From assembly GCA_023284085.1 (NCBI GenBank), contig JAKVHY010000014.1:1-64000 (forward strand): a stretch of 64,000 nucleotides of DNA, written 5' to 3'. Source of the DNA: Shewanella benthica. Its GTDB lineage: Bacteria > Pseudomonadota > Gammaproteobacteria > Enterobacterales > Shewanellaceae. Made by a program: the position numbers and the translations under genes. Below, one piece after another: positions 1-6,559 of this stretch; positions within the stretch are counted from its first letter, which is position 1; each line of letters starts with the position of its first letter. The notes under the pieces were generated by a model. That model saw nothing but the letters and a program-made list of their open reading frames with translations. It made no database searches and was not told where the DNA came from.

Positions 1-110
1 ACAATAGCATTGTGGCCCCACCTGATCCCATCTCGAACTCAGAAGTGAAACGCAATCGCGCCGATGGTAGTGTGGGGTCTCCCCATGTGAGAGTAGGTCA
101 TTTCCAGGCG
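1..110 (+). rRNA. rrf: 5S ribosomal RNA, 3' part
   Basis: This is the 3' portion of a 5S rRNA gene; roughly the first ten bases lie before the window. The internal stretch around 38-60 (cgaactcagaagtgaaacg) and the closing segment with gagtaggtcatttccaggcg are characteristic of gammaproteobacterial 5S. A strong rho-independent terminator follows, so this is the end of an rRNA operon read on the + strand. The exact 3' end is estimated from the ccaggcg closing stem. Confidence 0.93.
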
Positions 111-121
111 CTCATTAAGTG

Positions 122-151
122 AAAAAGCCACCTGAATAAGGTGGCTTTTTT
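122..151 (+). terminator. rrn operon terminator
   Basis: An 8-bp perfect stem (agccacct/aggtggct) with a five-base loop, preceded by A's and followed by six T's, sits 12 nt after the 5S gene. It is a classic intrinsic terminator for the rRNA operon. Confidence 0.9.
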
Positions 152-240
152 GCGTCTGGGATTTAATAAGGTTTTGGCTGTTTAGCTCGAACTTATCAGC
201 ACAGATATCAGGTGACTTATCCACTTAGGAAGGCATGAAT

Positions 241-395
241 ACCTACCCCCGATGTCGCCCCGCCGCTGAGCGGGGTCCCCCGCTACGAAACGAAGTTTCT
301 CCGCGTTCAATTAGGGCTGAATACTGCGTATTCAAAGCGCCGTAATTTCACCCCCATGTGTCCACTTCGTGGATCGAGTAGGTCATTTCCAGGCG
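241..395 (+). repeat. Hairpin scaffold block A ending in a 5S 3' fragment
   Basis: Non-coding. It opens with cctacccccgatgtcg, continues through cgccgctgag, a gctacga joint and a small hairpin gaatac-tgc-gtattc, and closes with acccccatgtg. A 15-nt hairpin insert (tccacttcgtggatc) follows, then gagtaggtcatttccaggcg, the last 20 nt of 5S. The same ordered landmarks recur at 810-1047 with extra hairpins inserted. It looks like a shortened copy of that block. No ORF here is credible. Confidence 0.7.
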
Positions 396-422
396 CCTAA
401 TTTCTCGTAAAGAGAGTCGATA

Positions 423-452
423 AAGCCCGTTGCTAACGCAACGGGCTTTTTT
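423..452 (+). terminator. Second rrn-type terminator
   Basis: An 11-bp perfect stem (aagcccgttgc/gcaacgggctt) with a taac loop and a T run, 28 nt after a 5S 3' fragment. Its position suggests the remains of a second 5S unit at the end of the operon. Confidence 0.85.
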
Positions 453-460
453 CGTTTTTA

Positions 461-488
461 GCCTGGAAATGACTACTCGAACATGGGG
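461..488 (-). pseudogene. Inverted fragment of the 5S rRNA 3' end
   Basis: Read on the minus strand this is cccc-atgt-tcgagtagtcatttccaggc, a near match to the last ~28 nt of the 5S gene at 1-110. It lies right after the second terminator and opposite in orientation to the other fragments. It is too short to be functional, so it is a recombination or duplication relic. Confidence 0.6.
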
Positions 489-532
489 AATATAGATAGC
501 GCATGCGGAGCATGCATCCTTTCATGTGATAG

Positions 533-739
533 GCAGTAAATAGCTCCTGCATTTACTGCATTCCCTACATCCATGTAGGTCATAGGGTGAAGACCTTGCG
601 CTTATCAAACGTAGTTTGATGCTGGGTTGGTAGAAAAAATGTTCCAGACATTTTCTACATTCCTCACATCCATGTGAGTCAACGCGGAGAATTTCGATAA
701 CTGCTCCTGCGTTATTCTACTTACCGCCATCCTTGGCGG
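533..739 (+). repeat. Three double-hairpin modules (CATCCATG family)
   Basis: Each module has a first stem, usually the joint ATTC, then a second stem around CATCC(A/T)TG, often followed by TC. Module 1: gcagtaaat/atttactgc (533-559), ATTC, cctacatccatgtagg (564-579). Module 2: gtagaaaa/ttttctac (630-658), ATTC, ctcacatccatgtgag (663-678). Module 3: a weaker first stem (about 688-718), then ccgccatccttggcgg (724-739). The arms differ between modules but stay complementary, while joints and loops are conserved. An extra hairpin, atcaaac/gtttgat, sits at about 605-620. No coding potential is evident. Confidence 0.7.
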
Positions 740-809
740 CATATCCGAAGCCGGGCCATTGGAAGGCGCCTTCGCTCTTTGTTCTACGTATATACGCTCC
801 GCGAAGGGC

Positions 810-1047
810 CTACCCCCGATGTCGGTCGATAAATGCTCCTTCAATATCGACACTTCCGCCATCCATGGCGGTCGCCACGCCGCTGAGCTTGGTCAGAAAT
901 TGCATCCATGCATTTCTGACATTCACCACATCCATGTGGCTTGTCCCCAGCTTGCAGCAAAGCTGCTGCGCGCTACGACAGTGCAATGTACTGCGTACAT
1001 TAAGCACACTGTCTCCACCCCCATGTGAGGTAGGTCATTTCCAGGCG
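810..1047 (+). repeat. Hairpin scaffold block B ending in a 5S 3' fragment
   Basis: This block shares the landmark order of block A (cctacccccgatgtcg, cgccgctgag, gctacga, tactgcgta, acccccatgtg, 5S 3' end) but carries added double-hairpin modules. These are gtcgata/tatcgac with ccgccatccatggcgg (825-871), gtcagaaat/atttctgac with ATTC and ccacatccatgtgg (892-939), and the nested gacagtg/cactgtc around aatgtac-tgc-gtacatt (977-1013). It ends in gtaggtcatttccaggcg (about 1030-1047), matching the 5S terminus. Confidence 0.7.
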
Positions 1048-1152
1048 ATAGTAGATCAATCATGCGCCTCGAAGCAGGGCCATTTCCAGACATCTTCGAG
1101 AGCCAAATACTGTAGATTCAAAGACCCCGTTTCTTCCCTATGCTCTAGGCAT

Positions 1153-1187
1153 AAAAAAGCCTACTTTTATTAGTAGGCTTGGTTTTT
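1153..1187. terminator. Bidirectional terminator between rrn region and ntrC
   Basis: A perfect stem agcctact/agtaggct is flanked by A's on the left and T's on the right, so it can work on both strands. It would stop ntrBC transcription coming from the right and any read-through from the rRNA side. Confidence 0.8.
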
Positions 1188-1206
1188 TGGGAAGGAAGAG
1201 TCGTTA

Positions 1207-2616
1207 TTAATCTATCGAGAGTTCTTTGAGCTTGCGGGTGAGAGTATTACGCCCCCAGCCTAGTCGCTTGGCGGCTTCCTGTTTATGGCCATTGGTGTGG
1301 GCCAGCGCCGTTTCAAGTAATATGCGCTCGAATGCGGGCTGTACTTCGGTAAGAAGATTACTTTCACCAGCACTGAGTCGCTCATCAATCCAAAGTTTCA
1401 ACGATTCTTGCCAATTTGACGGATCTCCCGATGCTTGATTTCTGACCTGGCTTTGCTCCTTTAGCAGTTCGGGAGGAAGATCTTGAGGTAGTATCTCTTG
1501 TCCCGATGCCATCACCATGAGCCAACGACAAGTATTTTCAAGTTGGCGGACATTACCCGGCCAAGGCAGTTCCGAGAGTTTCTTGGCTGTCTCTGCTGTT
1601 AGGACTTTAGGTTCGACAGCTATCTCTTTTGCGGCCGATGAAAGAAAATGTCTGGCGAGTTGTGGTATGTCCTCTCTTCGTTGTGACAATGGCGGCAGGT
1701 GGACCTTAATGACATTTAGCCTATGATACAGATCTTCTCTGAAGCCTCCCTTTTGTACTAACAGCTCTAAATCTTGATGTGTTGCGGCTATAATTCTCAC
1801 ATCGACTTGTACTGGAGAGTGGCCGCCGACACGATAGAACTGACCATCTGCTAAGACTCTGAGTAATCGGGTTTGAACATCCAGAGGCATGTCACCAATT
1901 TCATCTAGAAAGAGTGTGCCATCATTAGCCTGTTCGAATCTGCCCTGTCTCACTCCAGCTGCACCGGTAAAGGCGCCCTTCTCATGGCCAAAGAGTTCAG
2001 ATTCGATCAAATCTTTGGGGATGGCTGCCATATTGATGGCGATAAAGGGTTTATTTTTTCGTGGGCTGTGTTTGTGTAGAGCGCTGGCGACTAGCTCTTT
2101 ACCTGTGCCAGACTGTCCGTTGATGAGTACGCTAATAGAAGATCGTGATAAACGACCTATCGCACGAAAGACTTCCTGCATAGCCGGTGCTTCACCAATA
2201 ATTTCAGGGGCTTTAACTTGTATCTCTTCTACCGTATTGATAGTTTGGTCTGTAGAGTGAGTTAATGCTCGTTCGACTAAGGTTACGGCTTCATCGATAT
2301 CAAATGGTTTAGGTAAGTATTCGAAGGCCCCCGCCTGATAGGCACTCACCGCACTATCCAGGTCAGAATGAGCGGTCATTATGATGACCGGGATATTTGG
2401 ATAATGAATTTGAAGCCTCTCTAATAAAGAGAGTCCATCGGTACCTGGCATGCGAATATCGGAGATGATCACCTTAGGCTGTGACAATTCCAGTGCTTCC
2501 CATAGAGACTCAGCCGCGGCAAAGCTTGCTGAGGAGATCTTCGCGCCCTTCAATGCTCTTTCTACGACCCAACGAATAGAGCTGTCGTCATCGAGTACCC
2601 AAACTTGCTCCGTCAT
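1207..2616 (-). CDS. ntrC: Nitrogen regulation response regulator NR(I), sigma-54 activator
   Basis: 469 residues, the full family length. When phosphorylated by NtrB under nitrogen limitation, this protein activates sigma-54 promoters such as glnA's. The receiver domain (1-120) has the acidic pair near D10, phospho-acceptor D53 and K102. The AAA+ domain has a Walker A of the form GQSGTGKE (167-174; most relatives have E in place of Q), GAFTGA at 214-219 for sigma-54 contact, and Walker B around 235-240. A Fis-type helix-turn-helix closes the protein. It lies 70 nt downstream of ntrB on the same strand, and a terminator follows. Identity is very secure. Confidence 0.97.
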   Translation of the reverse strand: MTEQVWVLDDDSSIRWVVERALKGAKISSASFAAAESLWEALELSQPKVIISDIRMPGTDGLSLLERLQIHYPNIPVIIMTAHSDLDSAVSAYQAGAFEYLPKPFDIDEAVTLVERALTHSTDQTINTVEEIQVKAPEIIGEAPAMQEVFRAIGRLSRSSISVLINGQSGTGKELVASALHKHSPRKNKPFIAINMAAIPKDLIESELFGHEKGAFTGAAGVRQGRFEQANDGTLFLDEIGDMPLDVQTRLLRVLADGQFYRVGGHSPVQVDVRIIAATHQDLELLVQKGGFREDLYHRLNVIKVHLPPLSQRREDIPQLARHFLSSAAKEIAVEPKVLTAETAKKLSELPWPGNVRQLENTCRWLMVMASGQEILPQDLPPELLKEQSQVRNQASGDPSNWQESLKLWIDERLSAGESNLLTEVQPAFERILLETALAHTNGHKQEAAKRLGWGRNTLTRKLKELSID

Positions 2617-2686
2617 ACTGCTCTCCCGTGATGCTATTCAAATTTTATTGGTGTCGAGCTTGTTGTCATCTTTTTACAGCTGTCTT

Positions 2687-3730
2687 TTATGTGGTTTTTA
2701 TTGGCAGTAAAATTGTAAACTCGGTTTCTCCAGGCTTAGAATCACAGTCGATTCTGCCACCATGCAATCTGGCAAAATTATGGGATATGGATAAACCTAA
2801 GCCCGAGCCTTGAGCCCTACCTGTCACCATAGGATAAAACAAGGTATCCATGAGCTCAGGTTTGATGCCTGGACCATTATCGATAATAGACAAGGCAATC
2901 ACGATTTTATGCCTCTGGGTGCCAATAGTGACTTGGTGTTGGGTGCGTGTCTTTATGGTTATATTGCCACCAATACCTTCCAACGCCTGAACCGCATTTT
3001 GCACAATATTAAGCACAGCTTGCTGAAGCTGTTCCGGATCCATATTGATATCTGGAATTGATGGGTCGTAGTCTTGCTTGAATTGGATGTTTTCCGGGAG
3101 TGCCATGGTGACAAGTTTAAGCACTTTTTGAATCACTTCATGAATATTTTGCAATGTATGTTGGGTGGGCTTCTGCGGTCCAAGCAAGCGATCGACGAGG
3201 TTTCTCAATCTATCGGCTTGCTCGATAATCATGTCGGTGAACTCATTTAATTCGGGATCATGTAGCTCACGAGAAAGCAGTTGTGCCGCCCCCCTAAGTC
3301 CACCTAATGGATTTTTTATTTCGTGTGCCAAATTACGCACTAGATATTGCGCTGCCTGCTGCTGTGCGTCGAGAGTCAATTGCTGATGAATCCGACGCTG
3401 CTGATCTACCTGTCTCAATTCGAGCAGGCCTAATCCTTGCTCATCTTCTAATGGGGTTAAGGTTATATCCACAGTATGATGTTGATTATCCAGTGTCACT
3501 AAAGGTGCGGTGTTGATGGTTAACCCTTGGTTATCCCTAATTGCATTACTGAGTATTTGTGTACTTACGCCTAATGCTTGAAAGTTATCTGCAAGAGAAT
3601 GCTCAGTTAAACGATGGCTGCTTACGCCTAATAACTGCTCGGCTGCTGCATTGGCATAACATAACCTAAGATCAACATCTATGACCATGACTGCGGTAAC
3701 AAGGTTATTGAACAGGTGTTTTAGATCCAT
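2687..3730 (-). CDS. ntrB: Nitrogen regulation sensor kinase NR(II)
   Basis: Two-component histidine kinase/phosphatase that controls NtrC in response to nitrogen status, normally through PII. An N-terminal PAS domain (from DLKHLFNN) is followed by the H-box LAHEIKNPLGG with the phospho-His (about residue 136 from the chosen start) and a C-terminal ATPase with GSGLGLS. An in-frame start 69 nt upstream exists (3799), but the ATG at 3730 has a good ribosome site (GGGAG) and matches the usual N-terminus. The longer form would also read through the NtrC boxes. It is followed by ntrC. Confidence 0.96.
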   Translation of the reverse strand: MDLKHLFNNLVTAVMVIDVDLRLCYANAAAEQLLGVSSHRLTEHSLADNFQALGVSTQILSNAIRDNQGLTINTAPLVTLDNQHHTVDITLTPLEDEQGLGLLELRQVDQQRRIHQQLTLDAQQQAAQYLVRNLAHEIKNPLGGLRGAAQLLSRELHDPELNEFTDMIIEQADRLRNLVDRLLGPQKPTQHTLQNIHEVIQKVLKLVTMALPENIQFKQDYDPSIPDINMDPEQLQQAVLNIVQNAVQALEGIGGNITIKTRTQHQVTIGTQRHKIVIALSIIDNGPGIKPELMDTLFYPMVTGRAQGSGLGLSISHNFARLHGGRIDCDSKPGETEFTILLPIKTT

Positions 3731-3751
3731 TAGAGCTCCCAGCAAATACGA

Positions 3752-3781
3752 TGCACCATCACAGTGCACCATTTTGGTGCG
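3752..3781 (-). promoter_or_regulatory. NtrC-box pair upstream of ntrB
   Basis: A strong palindrome TGCACCATTTTGGTGCG at 3765-3781 overlaps or adjoins a second half-site pair (tgcacc...gtgca, 3752-3768). This fits the NtrC consensus TGCACCA-n-TGGTGCA. It lies 20-50 nt before the ntrB start, where bound NtrC would repress its own operon, as known in enteric bacteria. The binding role is inferred from the consensus. Confidence 0.75.
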
Positions 3782-3849
3782 CTGTGCAATACCCTTCACT
3801 GAGTGCTCTATAGCTAGATATTACCTAACAACCTGAAATAAATGATTTT

Positions 3850-4395
3850 TTATTTCACACCGTTAAAAGGTGTAGGTATTGCCTGGCGATTAATGATAGC
3901 TCTGTGAAGGAATATCTTTCTTGGAGGTGTTGATGCAAGTTGTTTGCCGTTTTGTGCAACAGCCTTGATAACAAAGCTATGCTCGCCTCTGTCGATATCT
4001 TTGAGGCTAAATATAGGGCTGGTTTGCGGGGTACCGACAACAATTCCATCCATCAAAAGAACCAATACGTGTTTTGCCTCTAAATCCGGGGAGATCCTCG
4101 CCATAATCGTTATCTTGCCTTCGTTATTCCGAATGGTTTCCTCTTCGTCGGGAGAGGTGATACTCAAGTTATATTGAGTTGATGAATCCTGAATGTCATT
4201 GCTAGCCGAAGAGTTAGCCTTAAATGTCTGCAATTTTATCTGGTTTTGAGTATTGCTCTTAAACTCGACGGCTTCAGAGTTTTCGATGGGTTTATCCGAA
4301 TAATGTATCTTGCCGTCTTCGTCGACCCACTTATAAACCGTGGCTTGGGCGAAGAGGGTAAAAAATAACAGGAAAATAGTAAGAGAGAAGCGCAT
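3850..4395 (-). CDS. DUF4124-containing exported protein
   Basis: About 181 residues. The N-terminus from MRFSLTIF is a signal peptide (cleavage likely after FAQA), followed at once by a DUF4124 motif (VYKWVDEDGKIHYSDKP), a small periplasmic domain of unknown role. The C-terminal half (about 80-175) looks beta-rich, like a Big/fibronectin-type domain. The start at 4395 is preferred over 4431 because an AAGGAA ribosome site lies just upstream of it and it begins the signal peptide directly. Proteins like this often sit beside ntrBC in Shewanella; no function is known. Confidence 0.8.
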   Translation of the reverse strand: MRFSLTIFLLFFTLFAQATVYKWVDEDGKIHYSDKPIENSEAVEFKSNTQNQIKLQTFKANSSASNDIQDSSTQYNLSITSPDEEETIRNNEGKITIMARISPDLEAKHVLVLLMDGIVVGTPQTSPIFSLKDIDRGEHSFVIKAVAQNGKQLASTPPRKIFLHRAIINRQAIPTPFNGVK

Positions 4396-4593
4396 AGAAG
4401 TTCCTTTGTTACATATTTGTATGCTCTTCAAGGTTAGCTTTTTTTCAGTTAAAAATCAGAAGTAAATCATTTTGAGCCGATTAATCTTTATGTAATATCT
4501 AAGCTGAAGTCATATGTTCACTATTAGCTGGTTAATGGCTGTTAACAGTTTTAGGCCTATAAGAAATTCAAGGCCTGTAATATAAGGAACATT

Positions 4594-4899
4594 TTATGGT
4601 TTAACGGATCTGAGATGCACTTTTCGGTAATCAAATTGCTGGTTGATACGGTTAAGTTCACCTAAAGTCATACTGGTAAGTAGTGCATTACCTTCTTCTT
4701 TTACGATATATTTTTTTGCGGTGCGATTAACGAAGTCAACGACGAAGACGCTCTTACCTTGCAGTTTGTTTGCAGCACGTTGAGATGCCAGGCTCGAGCA
4801 ATCGTTACATTCGGCGAGCATATTTATGCCAGCAAAACTCGCAGTTGAAAACACTATTCCAGCGCTGAAAAGAGCTGCATAGGCTATGATTTTTTTCAT
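4594..4899 (-). CDS. Small exported hypothetical protein
   Basis: 101 residues from the ATG at 4899. The longer ATG at 4914 lacks a ribosome site, whereas AGGA precedes 4899. There is a clear signal peptide (MKKIIAYAALFSAGIVFS, cleavage near SFA). The mature part has a C-x-x-C pair just after the cleavage site (ECNDCSS) and a basic, beta-looking tail. No family is recognised. It lies alone between a DUF4124 gene and a transporter gene, with 160-250 nt gaps on each side, so it is probably monocistronic. Confidence 0.7.
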   Translation of the reverse strand: MKKIIAYAALFSAGIVFSTASFAGINMLAECNDCSSLASQRAANKLQGKSVFVVDFVNRTAKKYIVKEEGNALLTSMTLGELNRINQQFDYRKVHLRSVKP

Positions 4900-5151
4900 A
4901 TCTAGGATCCTCATTATTAAAGTGTGAGCTGTGTCACGCTTTAACTTAGCGAGTGTTTCTTGAACTGTCTACTAGTAATTGAGTTAAGTTTTTGTTTAAA
5001 AACAGCTTATTAGTTATCACTAAATAAGTTAAAGCCTAATTTATGGCTTTAAGTGATGCGTTCATCTCGATCTTTAAGCTGGCCGTGAACCTATGACTTT
5101 GAATCCGGCCCCCAAACTCTGGACTATAATGGTGCGCTATGAAGCTAACCC

Positions 5152-6351
5152 TTATTGATAGCGCTTGCCATTGAGCCGCTCGATGATCTGTGTCGCATTT
5201 AGGTCGTGGATCACGTTGATTAAGGTCGCTGGTGCATCGGTAACTGCGCCGATTATCACTAGGATAGGAATGACTTCAATAGGCAGGCCCAGTGTGGTGA
5301 CAATAAAAATCTCCCCTAAAAATGCACCACCGGGCACGCCACCTATAACGAAGGCAGACAAAACCGAAATCAAAATCGTGATGGCAAATACATCCGGGGT
5401 GAACTCTAAGCCTAGTAGTGAATAGATGAAGACGATTTTAAGTGCGGTGGTCATCGAGGCGCCGCCCTTGTTTAAATTGACCAGTAGCGGCAAACAGATA
5501 TCGGCAATTTCTTCTCTGATCCCCATCTTACCTGCAGCACGGATATTGACCGGAAGGGTGGCCAGCGAAGAACTGGTGCCCAATGCGGTAACCGAAGGTT
5601 CGATAGCATGTTTCCAGAACTGACCAACCCCCTTAACGCCACCTCCAAGCCAGGCATAGAAAGTGGAGCCTATGGTGAAATAAGCGATGGCAGCGATGAA
5701 AAATAGGCCTATAGCGCGGGCAAAGGTACCGAGTAGATGTGTATCCTGACTCGCCATAGTCGAGGCAAAGTAGGCGCCTAAGCCTACGGGGGCGGCGACC
5801 ATAAGAATGGAAACTATCTTCATGATGACAGTATTAAGGCTGTCGAGCATACGGGAGACTCTTACCCCATCTTCACCAGATTGACCAATGGCAATACCCG
5901 AAATCACCGACATAATAATGAGGGCTAAAATATTCGATTTTGATAATAAGCCGACGAAATCATTAGTGGTAAGCAGTCCTACAAAATCCATCTTGCCAGG
6001 GCCTGTTTCGACGCTCTGATGAAGGTCCAATATGACACCTTGAGCAGGGTCAAAAGCCAGTGCTAACCCGACTATGGACAGTGCTGGAATAATTGCCATC
6101 ACAATCGATACCAGCAATATAGTGACTAGAATAACACCGAGCTTTTTCAAATCTGTCATGCGCGCAATTGATGAGGTCACGCTGATGGCGACGAGTGGCA
6201 CGATGATCATAAACAGCAAGTTAAGGAAAATTTGCCCTATAGGTTTGAGTTTAAGGGCAAACTCGGGGGCGAAGACTCCGACACAACCACCGATAAGCAG
6301 AGCTGACAGTAAAATGATGGACGAGCGATAGGGTTCAAGTTTTTGCCACAT
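5152..6351 (-). CDS. Dicarboxylate/amino-acid:cation symporter (SLC1/DAACS family)
   Basis: 399 residues. This inner-membrane secondary transporter is expected to import dicarboxylates or amino acids with Na+ or H+. There are about eight hydrophobic segments. The family hallmarks are present: a serine-rich hairpin (GTSSSLATLP, about 258-267), a glycine-rich loop (GGVPGGAFLGE) and a C-terminal TDAPATLINV matching the substrate-binding NMDGT/TDxxx region. The substrate cannot be set from sequence; serine, glutamate, aspartate or succinate are all possible. It is monocistronic, with long gaps on both sides. Confidence 0.88.
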   Translation of the reverse strand: MWQKLEPYRSSIILLSALLIGGCVGVFAPEFALKLKPIGQIFLNLLFMIIVPLVAISVTSSIARMTDLKKLGVILVTILLVSIVMAIIPALSIVGLALAFDPAQGVILDLHQSVETGPGKMDFVGLLTTNDFVGLLSKSNILALIIMSVISGIAIGQSGEDGVRVSRMLDSLNTVIMKIVSILMVAAPVGLGAYFASTMASQDTHLLGTFARAIGLFFIAAIAYFTIGSTFYAWLGGGVKGVGQFWKHAIEPSVTALGTSSSLATLPVNIRAAGKMGIREEIADICLPLLVNLNKGGASMTTALKIVFIYSLLGLEFTPDVFAITILISVLSAFVIGGVPGGAFLGEIFIVTTLGLPIEVIPILVIIGAVTDAPATLINVIHDLNATQIIERLNGKRYQ

Positions 6352-6450
6352 ACAATAGATCCATTAATTATGTCAGATCACAGACTTACAGTGACCTTGA
6401 GCCTCCAAACTATATAAGAGTGTCAACTCACCTGAGAAGTCGCGTACTCG

Positions 6451-6486
6451 CTAAAGCTGGTCTGCAAGATCGCAGACCTGCTTTAG
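6451..6486. repeat. Imperfect inverted repeat (hairpin)
   Basis: 15-bp arms ctaaagctggtctgc / gcagacctgctttag with one mismatch around aagatc. There is no T run, so it is not an obvious terminator. It abuts the short MITE-like element at 6490. Confidence 0.6.
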
Positions 6487-6489
6487 TCT

Positions 6490-6545
6490 AATACCATTCC
6501 ATATATGTATCTGGTCAGTTCAGATACTTACTCGGAATGGTATAA
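6490..6545. mobile_element. Short MITE-like element (ATACCATTCC ends)
   Basis: Ends are perfect inverted repeats ATACCATTCC/GGAATGGTAT. The inside reads atatatgtatctggtcagttcagatacttactc, which equals the two ends of the 268-bp element at 18819-19086 joined together. The outer 10 bp also match the sequence beside the IS630-type remnant at 48402. It is probably a non-autonomous, internally deleted copy. Confidence 0.65.
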
Positions 6546-6559
6546 CTCATTGCTCGTGA

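Noticed and set aside
733..1173. Open frames of 60-146 codons on both strands in the rrn-side region
   Set aside because: They run through palindromic repeat DNA, lack ribosome sites and resemble no family; the palindromes create mirror frames on both strands.
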